This document shows positions 56,901-64,000 of a DNA stretch of 64,000 nucleotides, in pieces (position 1 is the first letter of the stretch; each line of letters begins with the position of its first letter). Source of the stretch: Eutreptiella sp. 'Long Island Sound 2002'. Lineage: Eukaryota; Euglenozoa; Euglenophyceae; Eutreptiales; Eutreptiaceae. The translations under genes were made by a program, and so were the position numbers. The notes under the pieces were generated by a model that had not been told where the DNA came from, searched no databases, and worked only from the letters and a program-made list of their open reading frames with translations. Location: NCBI GenBank assembly GCA_964036045.1, contig OZ038380.1, forward strand, positions 169,358,531-169,422,530, written 5' to 3'.

Positions 56901-59532
56901 AACAGTGCACCATCGTCAAGGAAGTGCAGCCGAGCTGCGTCATCGGCGCGGTGGGGGTCGTGCCCAACTGCTTCACCCGCGAGATCATCGACGCGCTGAT
57001 GGACGCCAACACCGAGTACCGCAAGGAGAGCACCAACCCCGAGTACGGGGACCGGCCCATCGTCTTCGCGCTCTCCAACCCCAAGACCCAGGCGGAGATC
57101 ACGGCGGAGAACGCCTACACGTGGTCCGCGGGGCAGGTCCCATGCCCCCCCCCCCCCCCAGTGCGGCTCCGACGGCAGGCACTCCCGCTGCCGTCATCCC
57201 TGGTTTTGTTGAGCCCTATGCCTGCGCCCCTGCCTGCCCATGCCGCCTGGCCCTTGAAGGAGAGGGAGGCCACAGGCAGGGATGCATTGGAGGGGGGGGA
57301 AGGTACCCCCCCCCTCCCCCTTCAGGGCGCCCAGCCGATGCCCAGCCGCTGTCCCTCTGACGCCAAGTGCCGGCTTCAATGGCATTTGTAACCGACAGTA
57401 ACCGCCCCCAACCGCTTTGGCAAACCTCCTCCAACCGCCGCTGGGCTGGGGGCCCCCCAGGGACGCCTTGGAATGCCCCCCCCCCCCCCCCTCCAGGGCG
57501 CAAGAAGCTGCAATCACCCAACAGCACCGGGTCCATGCCTGTGCTTCAGAGGGGGAGGGCGAGACCCGGTTTGTGCACCAAACTGGGCCCGAAGCGCATG
57601 TGTCCTTGCGCAATGTTCCCTGGGGGATGGGGTCTCCGGCGAAGGATGGAATGGGTCTCCAGGCTGGCCTGTCTGGGGACCAGAAGGGGGTTGCGTGGAT
57701 GGTTTGTGCTTGGGATGCCCCCCCCCCCCCCCCAAGCAACAATCCGCGCGTCATGGGGATCGTTTTGACCAGGGCGGTTCTTAAGGAACCAGAGTTTTGT
57801 TTTTTTGTTAAGGACCGCCCTTAAGGACTGCCCCAAGGGACTACCAACCGCCAACCACCAACTCCCATCAACCACCAACCGCCACTAACCGCCAACTACC
57901 AACCGCTGCCAACCGCCAGCGGCGACCAATTGCCAACCCCCAACCACTGCCAACCGCCACCAACCACCAATCACCAACCACCAACCGCCGCCAACCACCA
58001 CCAACTGCCACCAACCGCCAGTTGCCAACCGCCAACCGCCACCATGGTTGACCACATGGAGTGCCCACGGGCTTTTTTGGTAAAACTGTGCAACGGAACA
58101 CTTTTTTTTTCCCGTTAAGGACCGCCCTGGTTTTGACTCTCATGCCCCCGTCGCCGGCTTACAAGCGCCGCTTCAGCCCCGCCCCGGCTCTCTCCGCTCC
58201 AGCTCTGCAATGGCCCCTGGGTGCCCCCCCCCCCCCCCTTTGCAATCCCCCCCCCCCCCCACCCGGGAGACCGTCACTTGCTGACCATCCCCCCCCCCCC
58301 CACACCAGCCCCCTTCCAACCCGACTGCCAGGCTGCGGCAGTGGGCAAGGGCCCCAGCCTGCGACCAGTGTCCGGCGGGGGAATCAATTTGCGTTAGCAA
58401 TCAGACCCACAGCCCCTGCCACTCGGTAGTATCCGCCCCTGCCGCACCCGGAACTCAGTAGGAACCAGCTGCGCCCCGTTTCCGACCCGCGTCTGACCTG
58501 CCGGACGCTGGTGGCCAGTCTGGCCCCGGCAGTGGCACCAAGACGGTTGGGGGGTTCGGGGAATGGGCCTCGCCATCCCCTCCCGGGAGGCGCCCTGCCA
58601 GGGGGGGGGGGGGGTCCGCACAATCTCGCAACTTTTGGCATTTTTTCCCACAATTTTCTGCAATCCTCCGTCATTTTCCACAATTTTCCCGCGATTTCTT
58701 TGCGTGTGTGTTGGTGCCCTGTGCGTCCCCTGTGCAGAGGTGGTGCTCCTTGAGGCTTCGGGGGGTTCGGTTAGGGAACCGCAATGTTCCCACCATTTCC
58801 CGCAATTTTTCGCAATTTTCCGCATTTTTTCCGCGATTACCGTTTGCCCGTCCCCCCGGCGTGTGTGTTGGTGCAGAGGTGTCTTTGAGGCTTCGGGGGG
58901 TTTGGTTAGGGCACCGCAATGTTCCCACCATTTCCCACAATTTCCCGCAATTTTTCGCATTTTTCCGCATTTTTTCCGCGATTACCGTTTGTCCGTCCCC
59001 CCGGCGTGCGTGTTGGTGCAGAGGTGTCTTTGAGGCTTCGGGGGGTTTGGTTAGGGCCCCACACTTTTCCCGCAATTTTCGCAATTGGATTTGACGCTCC
59101 CTGACCGCACCCCCCCCTCCCCCCTTGCGCCCCGTCGTCGGTGCCGTCACTGCCCCGCAGGTGATCTACGGGTCCGGCACCCAGTTCGATCCCGTCGAGA
59201 TCAAGGGGCGCGTGCACGTCCCCGGGCAGGTCAACAACGTGTACATCTTCCCGGGCATGTCCTTCGGCGCCGTCTGCTGCAAGGCCCAGCGCATCACCGA
59301 CCGCATGTTCATGGTCGCCGCCGAGGCGGTGGCCAACAGCCTCGACGCCGACGACCTGGAGAACGACAGCGTCGTGCCGTCCCGCCGCCGCCTGCGCGAG
59401 GTGGGGCTGAACGTCGCCACGGCGGTGGTGTGCGAGGCCCAGAAGCTGGGGCTCGCGGAGAAGCCTCTGGGGGAGACCAAAGAGGCGGTCAGTGCCGCGT
59501 TGGAGGCGATGATGTGGTCGCCGAAGCTGTAA
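47659..59532 (+). CDS. malic enzyme, NAD(P)-dependent (6 exons)
   Basis: Exons 47659-47967, 49825-50159, 51759-52016, 54028-54304, 56906-57136 and 59161-59532 join in phase to 593 codons plus TAA. The enzyme converts malate to pyruvate and CO2 while reducing NAD(P)+. Key residues are in place: Tyr94 in [10 protein letters not shown], Arg157 in [10 protein letters not shown], Lys175 in GIPIGKL, metal ligands Glu266, Asp267 and Asp290 ([14 protein letters not shown]), the GAGSAN nucleotide-binding word at 329-334, Asn451 in SNP and Asn496 in [11 protein letters not shown]. The length suits eukaryotic malic enzymes of about 550-600 residues. Several usually fixed positions differ, so it is a divergent member. 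Cofactor choice cannot be read safely. No clear N-terminal targeting peptide is seen. Confidence 0.93.
47968..49824 (+). other. malic enzyme intron 1
   Basis: It contains C-run and G-run words, an inverted pair of GGCGAGAGGCCAATGGGC-type segments (near 48690-48800 and 49010-49080) that may be the ends of one element of about 390 bp, and a CAAAG pentamer array at 49340-49366. It ends CCGCCGCAG. Confidence 0.8.
49340..49366 (+). repeat. CAAAG pentamer microsatellite
   Basis: Five uninterrupted CAAAG units. Confidence 0.9.
49825..50159 (+). CDS. malic enzyme exon 2 (residues 104-215)
   Basis: Acceptor CCGCAG|AAATTCGGG, donor CACAA|GTATGG (phase 2). It holds [24 protein letters not shown] with the substrate Arg, and [15 protein letters not shown] with the catalytic Lys. 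Confidence 0.92.
50160..51758 (+). other. malic enzyme intron 2
   Basis: C-run near 50227-50239, a tRNA-like segment on the minus strand at 50775-50850, a tRNA T-arm-like word at 50505-50524, and a segment (51256-51302) shared with 6537-6590. It ends CATCTCGCAG. Confidence 0.8.
50775..50850 (-). ncRNA. tRNA-like sequence, possibly a SINE head
   Basis: On the minus strand it reads TTGGTCAGTGG (A-box-like), then CCGGCATCAAAAGCAGC with a possible CAA anticodon loop, then GGTTTGAGTCC (B-box-like). Stems pair badly, so it is not a working tRNA. Position and state suggest a tRNA-derived retroposon. Confidence 0.3.
51759..52016 (+). CDS. malic enzyme exon 3 (residues 215-301)
   Basis: Acceptor TCTCGCAG|GTTGTAC, donor GCAGG|GTATGG (phase 2 at both ends). 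It carries the metal site: [13 protein letters not shown] and [10 protein letters not shown]. Confidence 0.92.
52017..54027 (+). other. malic enzyme intron 3
   Basis: It holds a G-run near 52120-52132, AACCGC-type words near 52782-52970, GGAGGTTGCTG-type low complexity near 53260-53490, a CAAAT pentamer array at 53828-53858 and several C-runs. It ends TTCCACCAG. Confidence 0.8.
53828..53858 (+). repeat. CAAAT pentamer microsatellite
   Basis: About six uninterrupted CAAAT units. Confidence 0.9.
54028..54304 (+). CDS. malic enzyme exon 4 (residues 301-393)
   Basis: Acceptor CCACCAG|AATCCTG, donor GACTTG|GTATGA (phase 0). It holds the Rossmann core word [13 protein letters not shown] and the following strand [10 protein letters not shown]. 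Most relatives have Glu or Ala where Ser332 and Asn334 stand. Confidence 0.92.
54305..56905 (+). other. malic enzyme intron 4
   Basis: It contains the TIR-1 copy at 54392-54760 and many C/G-runs (for example near 54890, 55110, 55250, 55575, 55690, 55870). A GTTTTGACCCCCC/GGGGGGGTC style of pairing recurs, so further small elements are likely, but I could not pair their ends with certainty. Confidence 0.75.
54392..54760 (+). mobile_element. TIR-1 element, copy in malic enzyme intron 4
   Basis: It starts GTGTA plus a C-run and TTGTATAAGCTACGCC, and ends GGCGTAGCTTATACAAG plus a G-run and TGGTA. The subterminal block with GTAGGGACCGTAATAATT is there in direct orientation at both ends. The flanks CCTGAAATCAACCT (54378-54391 and 54761-54774) are identical over 14 bases. 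The middle differs from the copy at 24297. Confidence 0.88.
56906..57136 (+). CDS. malic enzyme exon 5 (residues 394-470)
   Basis: Acceptor GTCGAACAG|TGCACC, donor GGGCAG|GTCCCA (phase 0). It holds [14 protein letters not shown] and [18 protein letters not shown], the usual C-terminal Rossmann words. Confidence 0.92.
57271..57500 (+). repeat. dispersed repeat R1, long copy
   Basis: It starts near GGGATGCATTGGAGGGGG and includes CAGCCGCTGTCC, the TTTGTAACCGACAGTAACCG stretch and CTCCAACCGCC. It matches 38780-38990 inverted and 614-727 in part. Confidence 0.85.
57838..58046 (+). repeat. degenerate AACCGCC/AACCACC minisatellite
   Basis: Words CCAACCGCCA, CCAACCACCA and CAACTGCCA repeat about twenty times with a period near 7-10 bases and many changes. 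Confidence 0.85.
58382..58455 (+). repeat. dispersed repeat R4, copy 1
   Basis: It shares CAATCAGACCCAC, CCTGCCACTCGGTA and ATCCGCCCCTGCCGCACC with 60253-60325. A more diverged relative is near 43550-43620. Confidence 0.85.
58704..59085 (+). repeat. tandem repeat, unit about 135-145 bp
   Basis: The word TTGAGGCTTCGGGGGG occurs at about 58750, 58885 and 59030. Units also hold GTGTTGGTGCAGAGG, GGTTAGGG and runs of CGCAATTTTTCGC-type words. Confidence 0.9.
59161..59532 (+). CDS. malic enzyme exon 6 (residues 471-593)
   Basis: Acceptor CCCCGCAG|GTGATCTAC, stop TAA 59530-59532. It holds [23 protein letters not shown] and [15 protein letters not shown]. The last residues are SPKL; a C-terminal PKL resembles weak peroxisomal signals but is not proof. 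A TGTAA word overlaps the stop. Confidence 0.93.
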   Translation: MIYGSGTQFDPVEIKGRVHVPGQVNNVYIFPGMSFGAVCCKAQRITDRMFMVAAEAVANSLDADDLENDSVVPSRRRLREVGLNVATAVVCEAQKLGLAEKPLGETKEAVSAALEAMMWSPKL

Positions 59533-60252
59533 GATATCTACTGCACCGGCTAACCGCCCCCCCCCCCCCCCCTCCCAGTAGCTCTTGGTAGGTGGCTGCG
59601 TTAAACAAGGTAAGTCTACCAGAGGGTCCGCCTACACCTTCGCTTGGCTAACCTTAATCCCCCCCCCCCCCCACAGCGCTTGATTTGCAACCGCCAGCAT
59701 GGCGACTGAAACCGGTTTCCAACCGCCAGTCACCGGTTGCCAACCGCCAGTAACCGGTTTCCAACCGCCAGTAGCCGCTCTGGCAGCCGCCCCTGAACCC
59801 TGCCTTTCGGCCCACGGCTCCATCCGTTCCGGGCAAACACTTTGTGATGCCCCGAGAGTTCGGAAGCCATCCGCAGGCACCGCTTCTGTTACTGTGTGCC
59901 CGTTTCCCGCAGGGGGGCAGTCCCCGAGCCGTCCTGGGCGGCGTCGACGAGGAGGTGCGGAAGGGGGAAGCGTGGTGACCCAGTTGCGGTTCACCGACAG
60001 CCGGTGGGTCGTTAGGGATTCATGGGTGACTGCCTTACTGCCGTCCCGGTGCACCGGCAGTTTCTCTCGACAGACAGCGTTACCTCTCTGCGGCTCTGGG
60101 CTCTGGGCTGTCTGGGCTCTGGCGGCGGGTGACACGTCGTTCTGCTCCAACCGTGTCTGCCCGCCCTCAACGGCCGCAACCGCCGGGGCTCGCCCCAACC
60201 GCTTTTCCAACCGTCAGTAACCGCTTGGTTACCGGTCTTGAACCCTCCCCAC
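59533..60252. other. downstream of malic enzyme; no gene recognised
   Basis: C-runs at about 59558-59572 and 59660-59672 precede an array at 59690-59775. An open frame at 59699-60220 includes the array and is probably not a gene. Confidence 0.5.
59690..59775 (+). repeat. 21-bp minisatellite, about four units
   Basis: The unit CCAACCGCCAGTAACCGGTTT recurs with few changes. Period and core match the array at 41354-41500. Confidence 0.85.
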
Positions 60253-60325
60253 AATCAGACCCACACCCCCTGCCACTCGGTAATATCCGCCCCTGCCGCA
60301 CCCGGAACTCAGCTGCGTCCGCAGC
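60253..60325 (+). repeat. dispersed repeat R4, copy 2
   Basis: Partner of 58382-58455 in the same orientation, about 1.87 kb downstream. Confidence 0.85.
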
Positions 60326-60962
60326 CATCCAGCCCGGCTTCGCAGGCCAGCCTTTCTGCCGCGGGCAGACGTTGGCTGAGGCTCAGACAGAACCGCCTCC
60401 AACGGTCGCAAGGCCGCCGTCCGCACAACCCGCGGACGCCGCCCTGGCCGCCCCACGTTCAGAACCGCCTGGCCTGCCTTCGACGAGTCCACAAATCTGC
60501 CACCATTCGCTTCTTCTTGCCTCCGGGGCCCTTTGCCCAGTGCAGATGGTTTCCCGGGTCACAGGGTCGGCACGTATCGCGCCGAGGGTGAGTGTCGCTG
60601 GGGTGTTCACTGGACCGCAGCAGCGGACCCGGGGTCGATCGCCACGCCGCATCTCACACCAATGGCCCCCGCCTCCGCCTTGCGCATCCGGCCTCGCGTT
60701 GCCGCGGTGCGCGCGTGCGTTACGAAGGCGGACACCGACACAACGTTCCGATTGCGCGATGTGCTGCTGCGTCAAGCGATATGTGCGTTTTTCAGATTTC
60801 CTCGCTTTAGGGAACGGCCAGTCCGGCGGTGCGCAATTTGGGGGATTGTCGTGGAACGGGGGGACTTGCGCCCTTTGTGAGCCGCACTTTTGAATGGGGG
60901 GTGGCTGTCGCAACAGTTTTGTCCGTTTTGAGTGTTGTGCCGCGCCGTTGTGCCCGTTTGAC
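60326..60962. other. no gene recognised
   Basis: Open frames on both strands, none with a domain I know. Confidence 0.4.
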
Positions 60963-61060
60963 CCACTTCCTTCACCCACAATTGAGGGAAATGGATGCGG
61001 TGCCAATTCCCCCAAAGCCAATTCCCCTTCCCCTGCGGTGTGCAGGAAGCATCCCCTTAG
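60963..61060 (+). repeat. dispersed repeat R5, copy 1
   Basis: Shares CTTCACCCACAATTGAGG, GATGCGGTG and CCCTTCCCCTGCGG words with 61853-61950; substitutions turn CC pairs here into TA pairs there. Confidence 0.75.
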
Positions 61061-61852
61061 CCTTGCGTTTGGGTGTATCCCGTTGTGCCCAGACATCCCG
61101 TTCCCTGGGCAGTGTGGTGTGGCCTCAGACCCCCGTGTATGTCGTGTACTTCGAAGGTGCGCGGTGCGGGCGGTGCGCAGTTGTTTCCCGCTTCCATCTC
61201 CACCTCCAGCCACTTTACGCCACCTGCGAGGATGCCGACGGTCACCGTGTCATGCGTGACCTCAGCGGAATCGAGACGGTCGGTCTGCTTGGAAATCGTC
61301 CGGTCCATTCAGGAACCGGATATTGCGCATCCCGACCCAGACGCTGAAAACACTGAAGCAGAAATCGGAGAATGACCTGAACTTCTTCGATATTCGATCT
61401 CCTGGCCTCTCACCATTTGTGAACCAATTCCAGTCGTACACCGGACAGTAGGAGGCTGTTGTGCCCAGTGCGTGGATTGTCCGCGGCAAGCACCGGTGTA
61501 GAAGTGAACTGCGTCCCTGCCACGAATGCGACGTTGTCCGACCCTGCCCGCTTGGGAGTAAGGATCGTGGAGGGGGGTCGAAGGTGAGGGGTGCCCGTGA
61601 AACATTTTTCTGGAACAGGTGTACTTTTTTTCCGAGGGTCCACTAGCGTATTCGCAGATCGTTGAGGTCTTGCAATTTTCTGCTCCTCAAATGGGACAAC
61701 TGCCAACAACTGGTGGTCAACTGGACGTTGGTTGAAAGTTGGGCAATTATCATGGAAGAGGGGAAATTCCTTTTGTACCTCACTCATGGCTAAATGGACA
61801 CATGCATTTGGCGCTCATGTGGGGCTCAGTCATGCATGGCGGTGTCTCCCTT
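61061..61852. other. no gene recognised
   Basis: No repeat partner or protein recognised. Confidence 0.4.
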
Positions 61853-61950
61853 CCGACTTGCTTCACCCAAAATTGAGGAAAATTGATGCGGTGGTAATTA
61901 CCCTGAAGCTAATTACCCTTCCCCTGCGGCGCGAAGTAAGCGCTCCCTAA
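61853..61950 (+). repeat. dispersed repeat R5, copy 2
   Basis: Partner of 60963-61060, same orientation, 890 bp downstream. Confidence 0.75.
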
Positions 61951-61976
61951 GGCAATCATCGAATTTTCACATTCAC

Positions 61977-62312
61977 ATGTTCCAATTCTACTGCAACCTG
62001 CGCACTGCTATAACACAAATTGGGTACATAGTTGCTAAGATGCACAGTTGTGCACACAAGAAATACTTGCTGGTGACACTAAAAGGGGAGGTGCCACATG
62101 CGGCATTGTGTACAGATGTTGGTTCAAATGACTGTTGTCTTACAAACGAATGGAAAGCCCCTGATTATGAATTTGGGTCCATTTTATCCATGCTTGAAGC
62201 CATAGCTGTTCTGAGAGAATATAGTCAGCAGGTGACATGTACGAAGGAAGTTTTTATGTCTGTCACAGAAATGGTTTTACAAACAGTCACAGCAATGATT
62301 TTTGGTCTTTGA
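61977..62312 (+). CDS. uncharacterised 111-residue ORF
   Basis: ATG 61977 to TGA near 62310. Composition is mixed and protein-like, with several Cys (HSCAHKKYLLV, GSNDCCLTNEW) and a helix-prone second half. The local sequence is AT-richer than the malic enzyme exons. No family is known to me; it may be a small gene or an exon. Confidence 0.4.
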   Translation: MFQFYCNLRTAITQIGYIVAKMHSCAHKKYLLVTLKGEVPHAALCTDVGSNDCCLTNEWKAPDYEFGSILSMLEAIAVLREYSQQVTCTKEVFMSVTEMVLQTVTAMIFGL

Positions 62313-62381
62313 AATGCATTTAAACATACATTCAACATCTAGTGAGGACTCAAGGCAACAGTCCTCAGCTGTTTCATACAT

Positions 62382-62826
62382 GGGGGGGCGGGAAACTTTG
62401 TGGCGGGAATATTTCGCCGTGGGATATTTCGCATTTCAAATTCATTCAAAATTTCCCACTTAATTTTCAGGCCGCTGTTGAAAATGAACCCGCTGCGAAA
62501 TTTAGCAAAATGTCTTGTCCAACAGTTGCCTGAGCATAAGTCTGTCGTGCCCTTCCACAAGAGCTGAAACAGAGAAATGTTGCCGTCAGAATCTGTGATT
62601 GGATGCCATCGTACGTTTCTCATCGTTTCTCATCAGGAAGGAACAACAACCCTCTAGGACTCAACTGCAAAGCATCAGCAAATAACAGCAACCACCACCA
62701 ACCAAAGGTCGGCTCACAGCATGTGGGTGCGAAATTCCCCTCAGCAAATTCAGGACTGCATGCGAAATAAACCCGCTGCGAAATATCCCACGGCGAAAAT
62801 TTCCCGCAGCAAACCCCCCCCCCCCC
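62382..62826 (+). mobile_element. TIR-4 element (G-run first)
   Basis: It starts with a G-run and CGGGAAACTTTGTGGCGGG and ends with the inverted counterpart and a C-run. About 37 bases around ATTTCGCCGTGGGATATTTC pair between the ends with about four mismatches. Several GCTGCGAAAT words lie inside. No ORF of note. It has the homopolymers in reverse order compared with the TIR-1 to TIR-3 copies. Flanks show no target duplication. Confidence 0.8.
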
Positions 62827-64000
62827 TGTAGTATTGAGATGGATAGCAATAAGTTTAGATAAATCACGATAAAGATATTCAAAAATGATGTTCAAAGTAG
62901 ATGTCCTCAAGATGGAGGGAGGTGAATTCCGCATCCATTTTGAAAATTTTTTCGTCGCAGGCTCCATCCACGGGAAAGGGTAGAGGTTGCCCTGGTGGCT
63001 GGTAGAGGGGTAGGAGTGAGCTTGGGTGTGGCATTACGTTTCTCACCCTCTTACATGACTCTAACGGCAGAAATGTAGATACATGCCATGGCGGAGACCA
63101 GGTGTAAACATTTTGAACGCACATATATCAGGGAGGCAAGCCCTTTGTTTCCTTTGAAAAAGGGAGGTAGGCCTTTTTTTGTCCGTAGACATCTCTATTC
63201 TCCTTTGATACACCCGGAAATATTTTCATCATGGTCGCCGTTGAGTAGACCCCCCTAAGGGCAACACTAGGAGTTGAGTGTGCAGAAGGATTAAATAGAG
63301 AAGTGTGGAGAATAAAACAACAACAAGATGGCAATTGCACCACTTGAACTGAGTGTGCCTCCTTCTATCCCCCCACCCCCCCCCCCATCGTGCACTTAGG
63401 AATCCGACCACGGCTCACATAGTGGAGGTCAAGTTGGAGGGAGGGGTTTTGGGCCACATACCTGGTTCGTGGCCAAAACGTTTCAATGAGGGAACCACAG
63501 CAGGGGAGCATATGGAAGGTGCAAAGAGGGCAAGGGGGGCGGCCTGTTCGAATCCAAGACCCCCCGCCCCCCGTGGTGTATGCGAGAGCGAGAGGTTTGA
63601 GACTAACCGGCGCTGTGGGAGGGTGGTGGGAGCGAGCTGACCCAGACAGCCTAAGAACTTTCGATAGCCACCTGGAGTGGCGAATGCACTGATTTGCGCT
63701 GCAGTGCAGCAAGGCAAAACATTGAACTGAGTGTGGTGATGACCATGCGCCTGTGACACGGGGGTGTATGCGAGCCCAGTATCCGTTGCCTCATGGCCCT
63801 GTTGTGTATGCGCGGTGCAGGGGTTCCCTCTAGGGATACTGTCACTGCGGAACTGGTCCCTCCGAAGGGGCAAGGGGCACACCCTTGGGGGGGGATGACA
63901 GAGGGAGGGTCAGGACAACAGTTTGCCCACTGATGAGCGCACCAATTGGATTTGCTTGTGCAGGGCTGATGTTGTTGTCGCCAATGGTCTGCGAAGATCT
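62827..64000. other. no gene recognised
   Basis: A GACCCAGACAGCCT word near 63639 recurs near 51477 with flanking similarity, pointing to another dispersed repeat. A C-run lies near 63378-63387. A TTCGAATCC word near 63548 is not backed by tRNA folding. Confidence 0.45.

Larger units (their letters stand above)
57137..59160 (+). other. malic enzyme intron 5
   Basis: It contains R1 (57271-57500), an AACCGCC minisatellite (57838-58046), R4 (58382-58455) and a tandem of about 140-bp units (58704-59085) that ends only about 75 bp before exon 6. It ends CCCCGCAG. Confidence 0.85.

Noticed and set aside
59699-60220. 173-codon frame after malic enzyme
   Set aside because: It begins in a minisatellite and has no recognisable domain.
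63500-63580. tRNA gene suggested by TTCGAATCC
   Set aside because: No acceptor, D- or anticodon stem can be drawn around it.

Overview
This is a nuclear stretch of a GC-rich eukaryote, most likely a protist or alga. Genes are split by GT-AG introns, intergenic space is wide, transposon families abound, and no bacterial operon, rRNA or CRISPR structure is visible. I cannot name the species. All eight introns I could phase in the two main genes are GT-AG. Two genes are solid, one large retroelement is clear, and most of the rest is dispersed repeat.

Layout. 1-6.8 kb: short transposons nested in one another, plus a duplicated 0.29 kb module. 6.86-17.7 kb: a retroelement with an AP-type endonuclease and reverse transcriptase, frameshifted, lying between two 2,238-bp direct repeats that are almost identical. 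18-24.7 kb: more short inverted-repeat elements, and a 1.9-kb DNA transposon (22039-23915) with a perfect 10-bp target duplication. 24.7-32.6 kb: a visibly AT-richer block without a convincing gene. 32.6-36.9 kb: a four-exon gene for a NIPA-like (DMT superfamily) membrane protein of 380 residues. 36.9-47.6 kb: repeats, minisatellites and a possible small split gene. 47.66-59.53 kb: a six-exon malic enzyme gene of 593 residues with 1.6-2.6-kb introns full of repeats. 59.5-64 kb: repeats and one small intact ORF.

The most unusual pattern is that many C-runs and G-runs here are the ends of short inverted-repeat elements. Four families begin with one homopolymer run and end with its complement. 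Where an empty site can be compared inside the window, two insertions restore the target exactly with no visible target-site duplication. Several of these elements carry short, related Pro/Lys-rich open frames. The retroelement is the other oddity: its enzyme is of the non-LTR kind, yet it is bracketed by long LTR-like repeats.

No pathway links the two host genes. Malic enzyme makes pyruvate and NAD(P)H from malate; the NIPA-like protein is a probable Mg2+/solute carrier. Functions given for repeats and small ORFs are inference.
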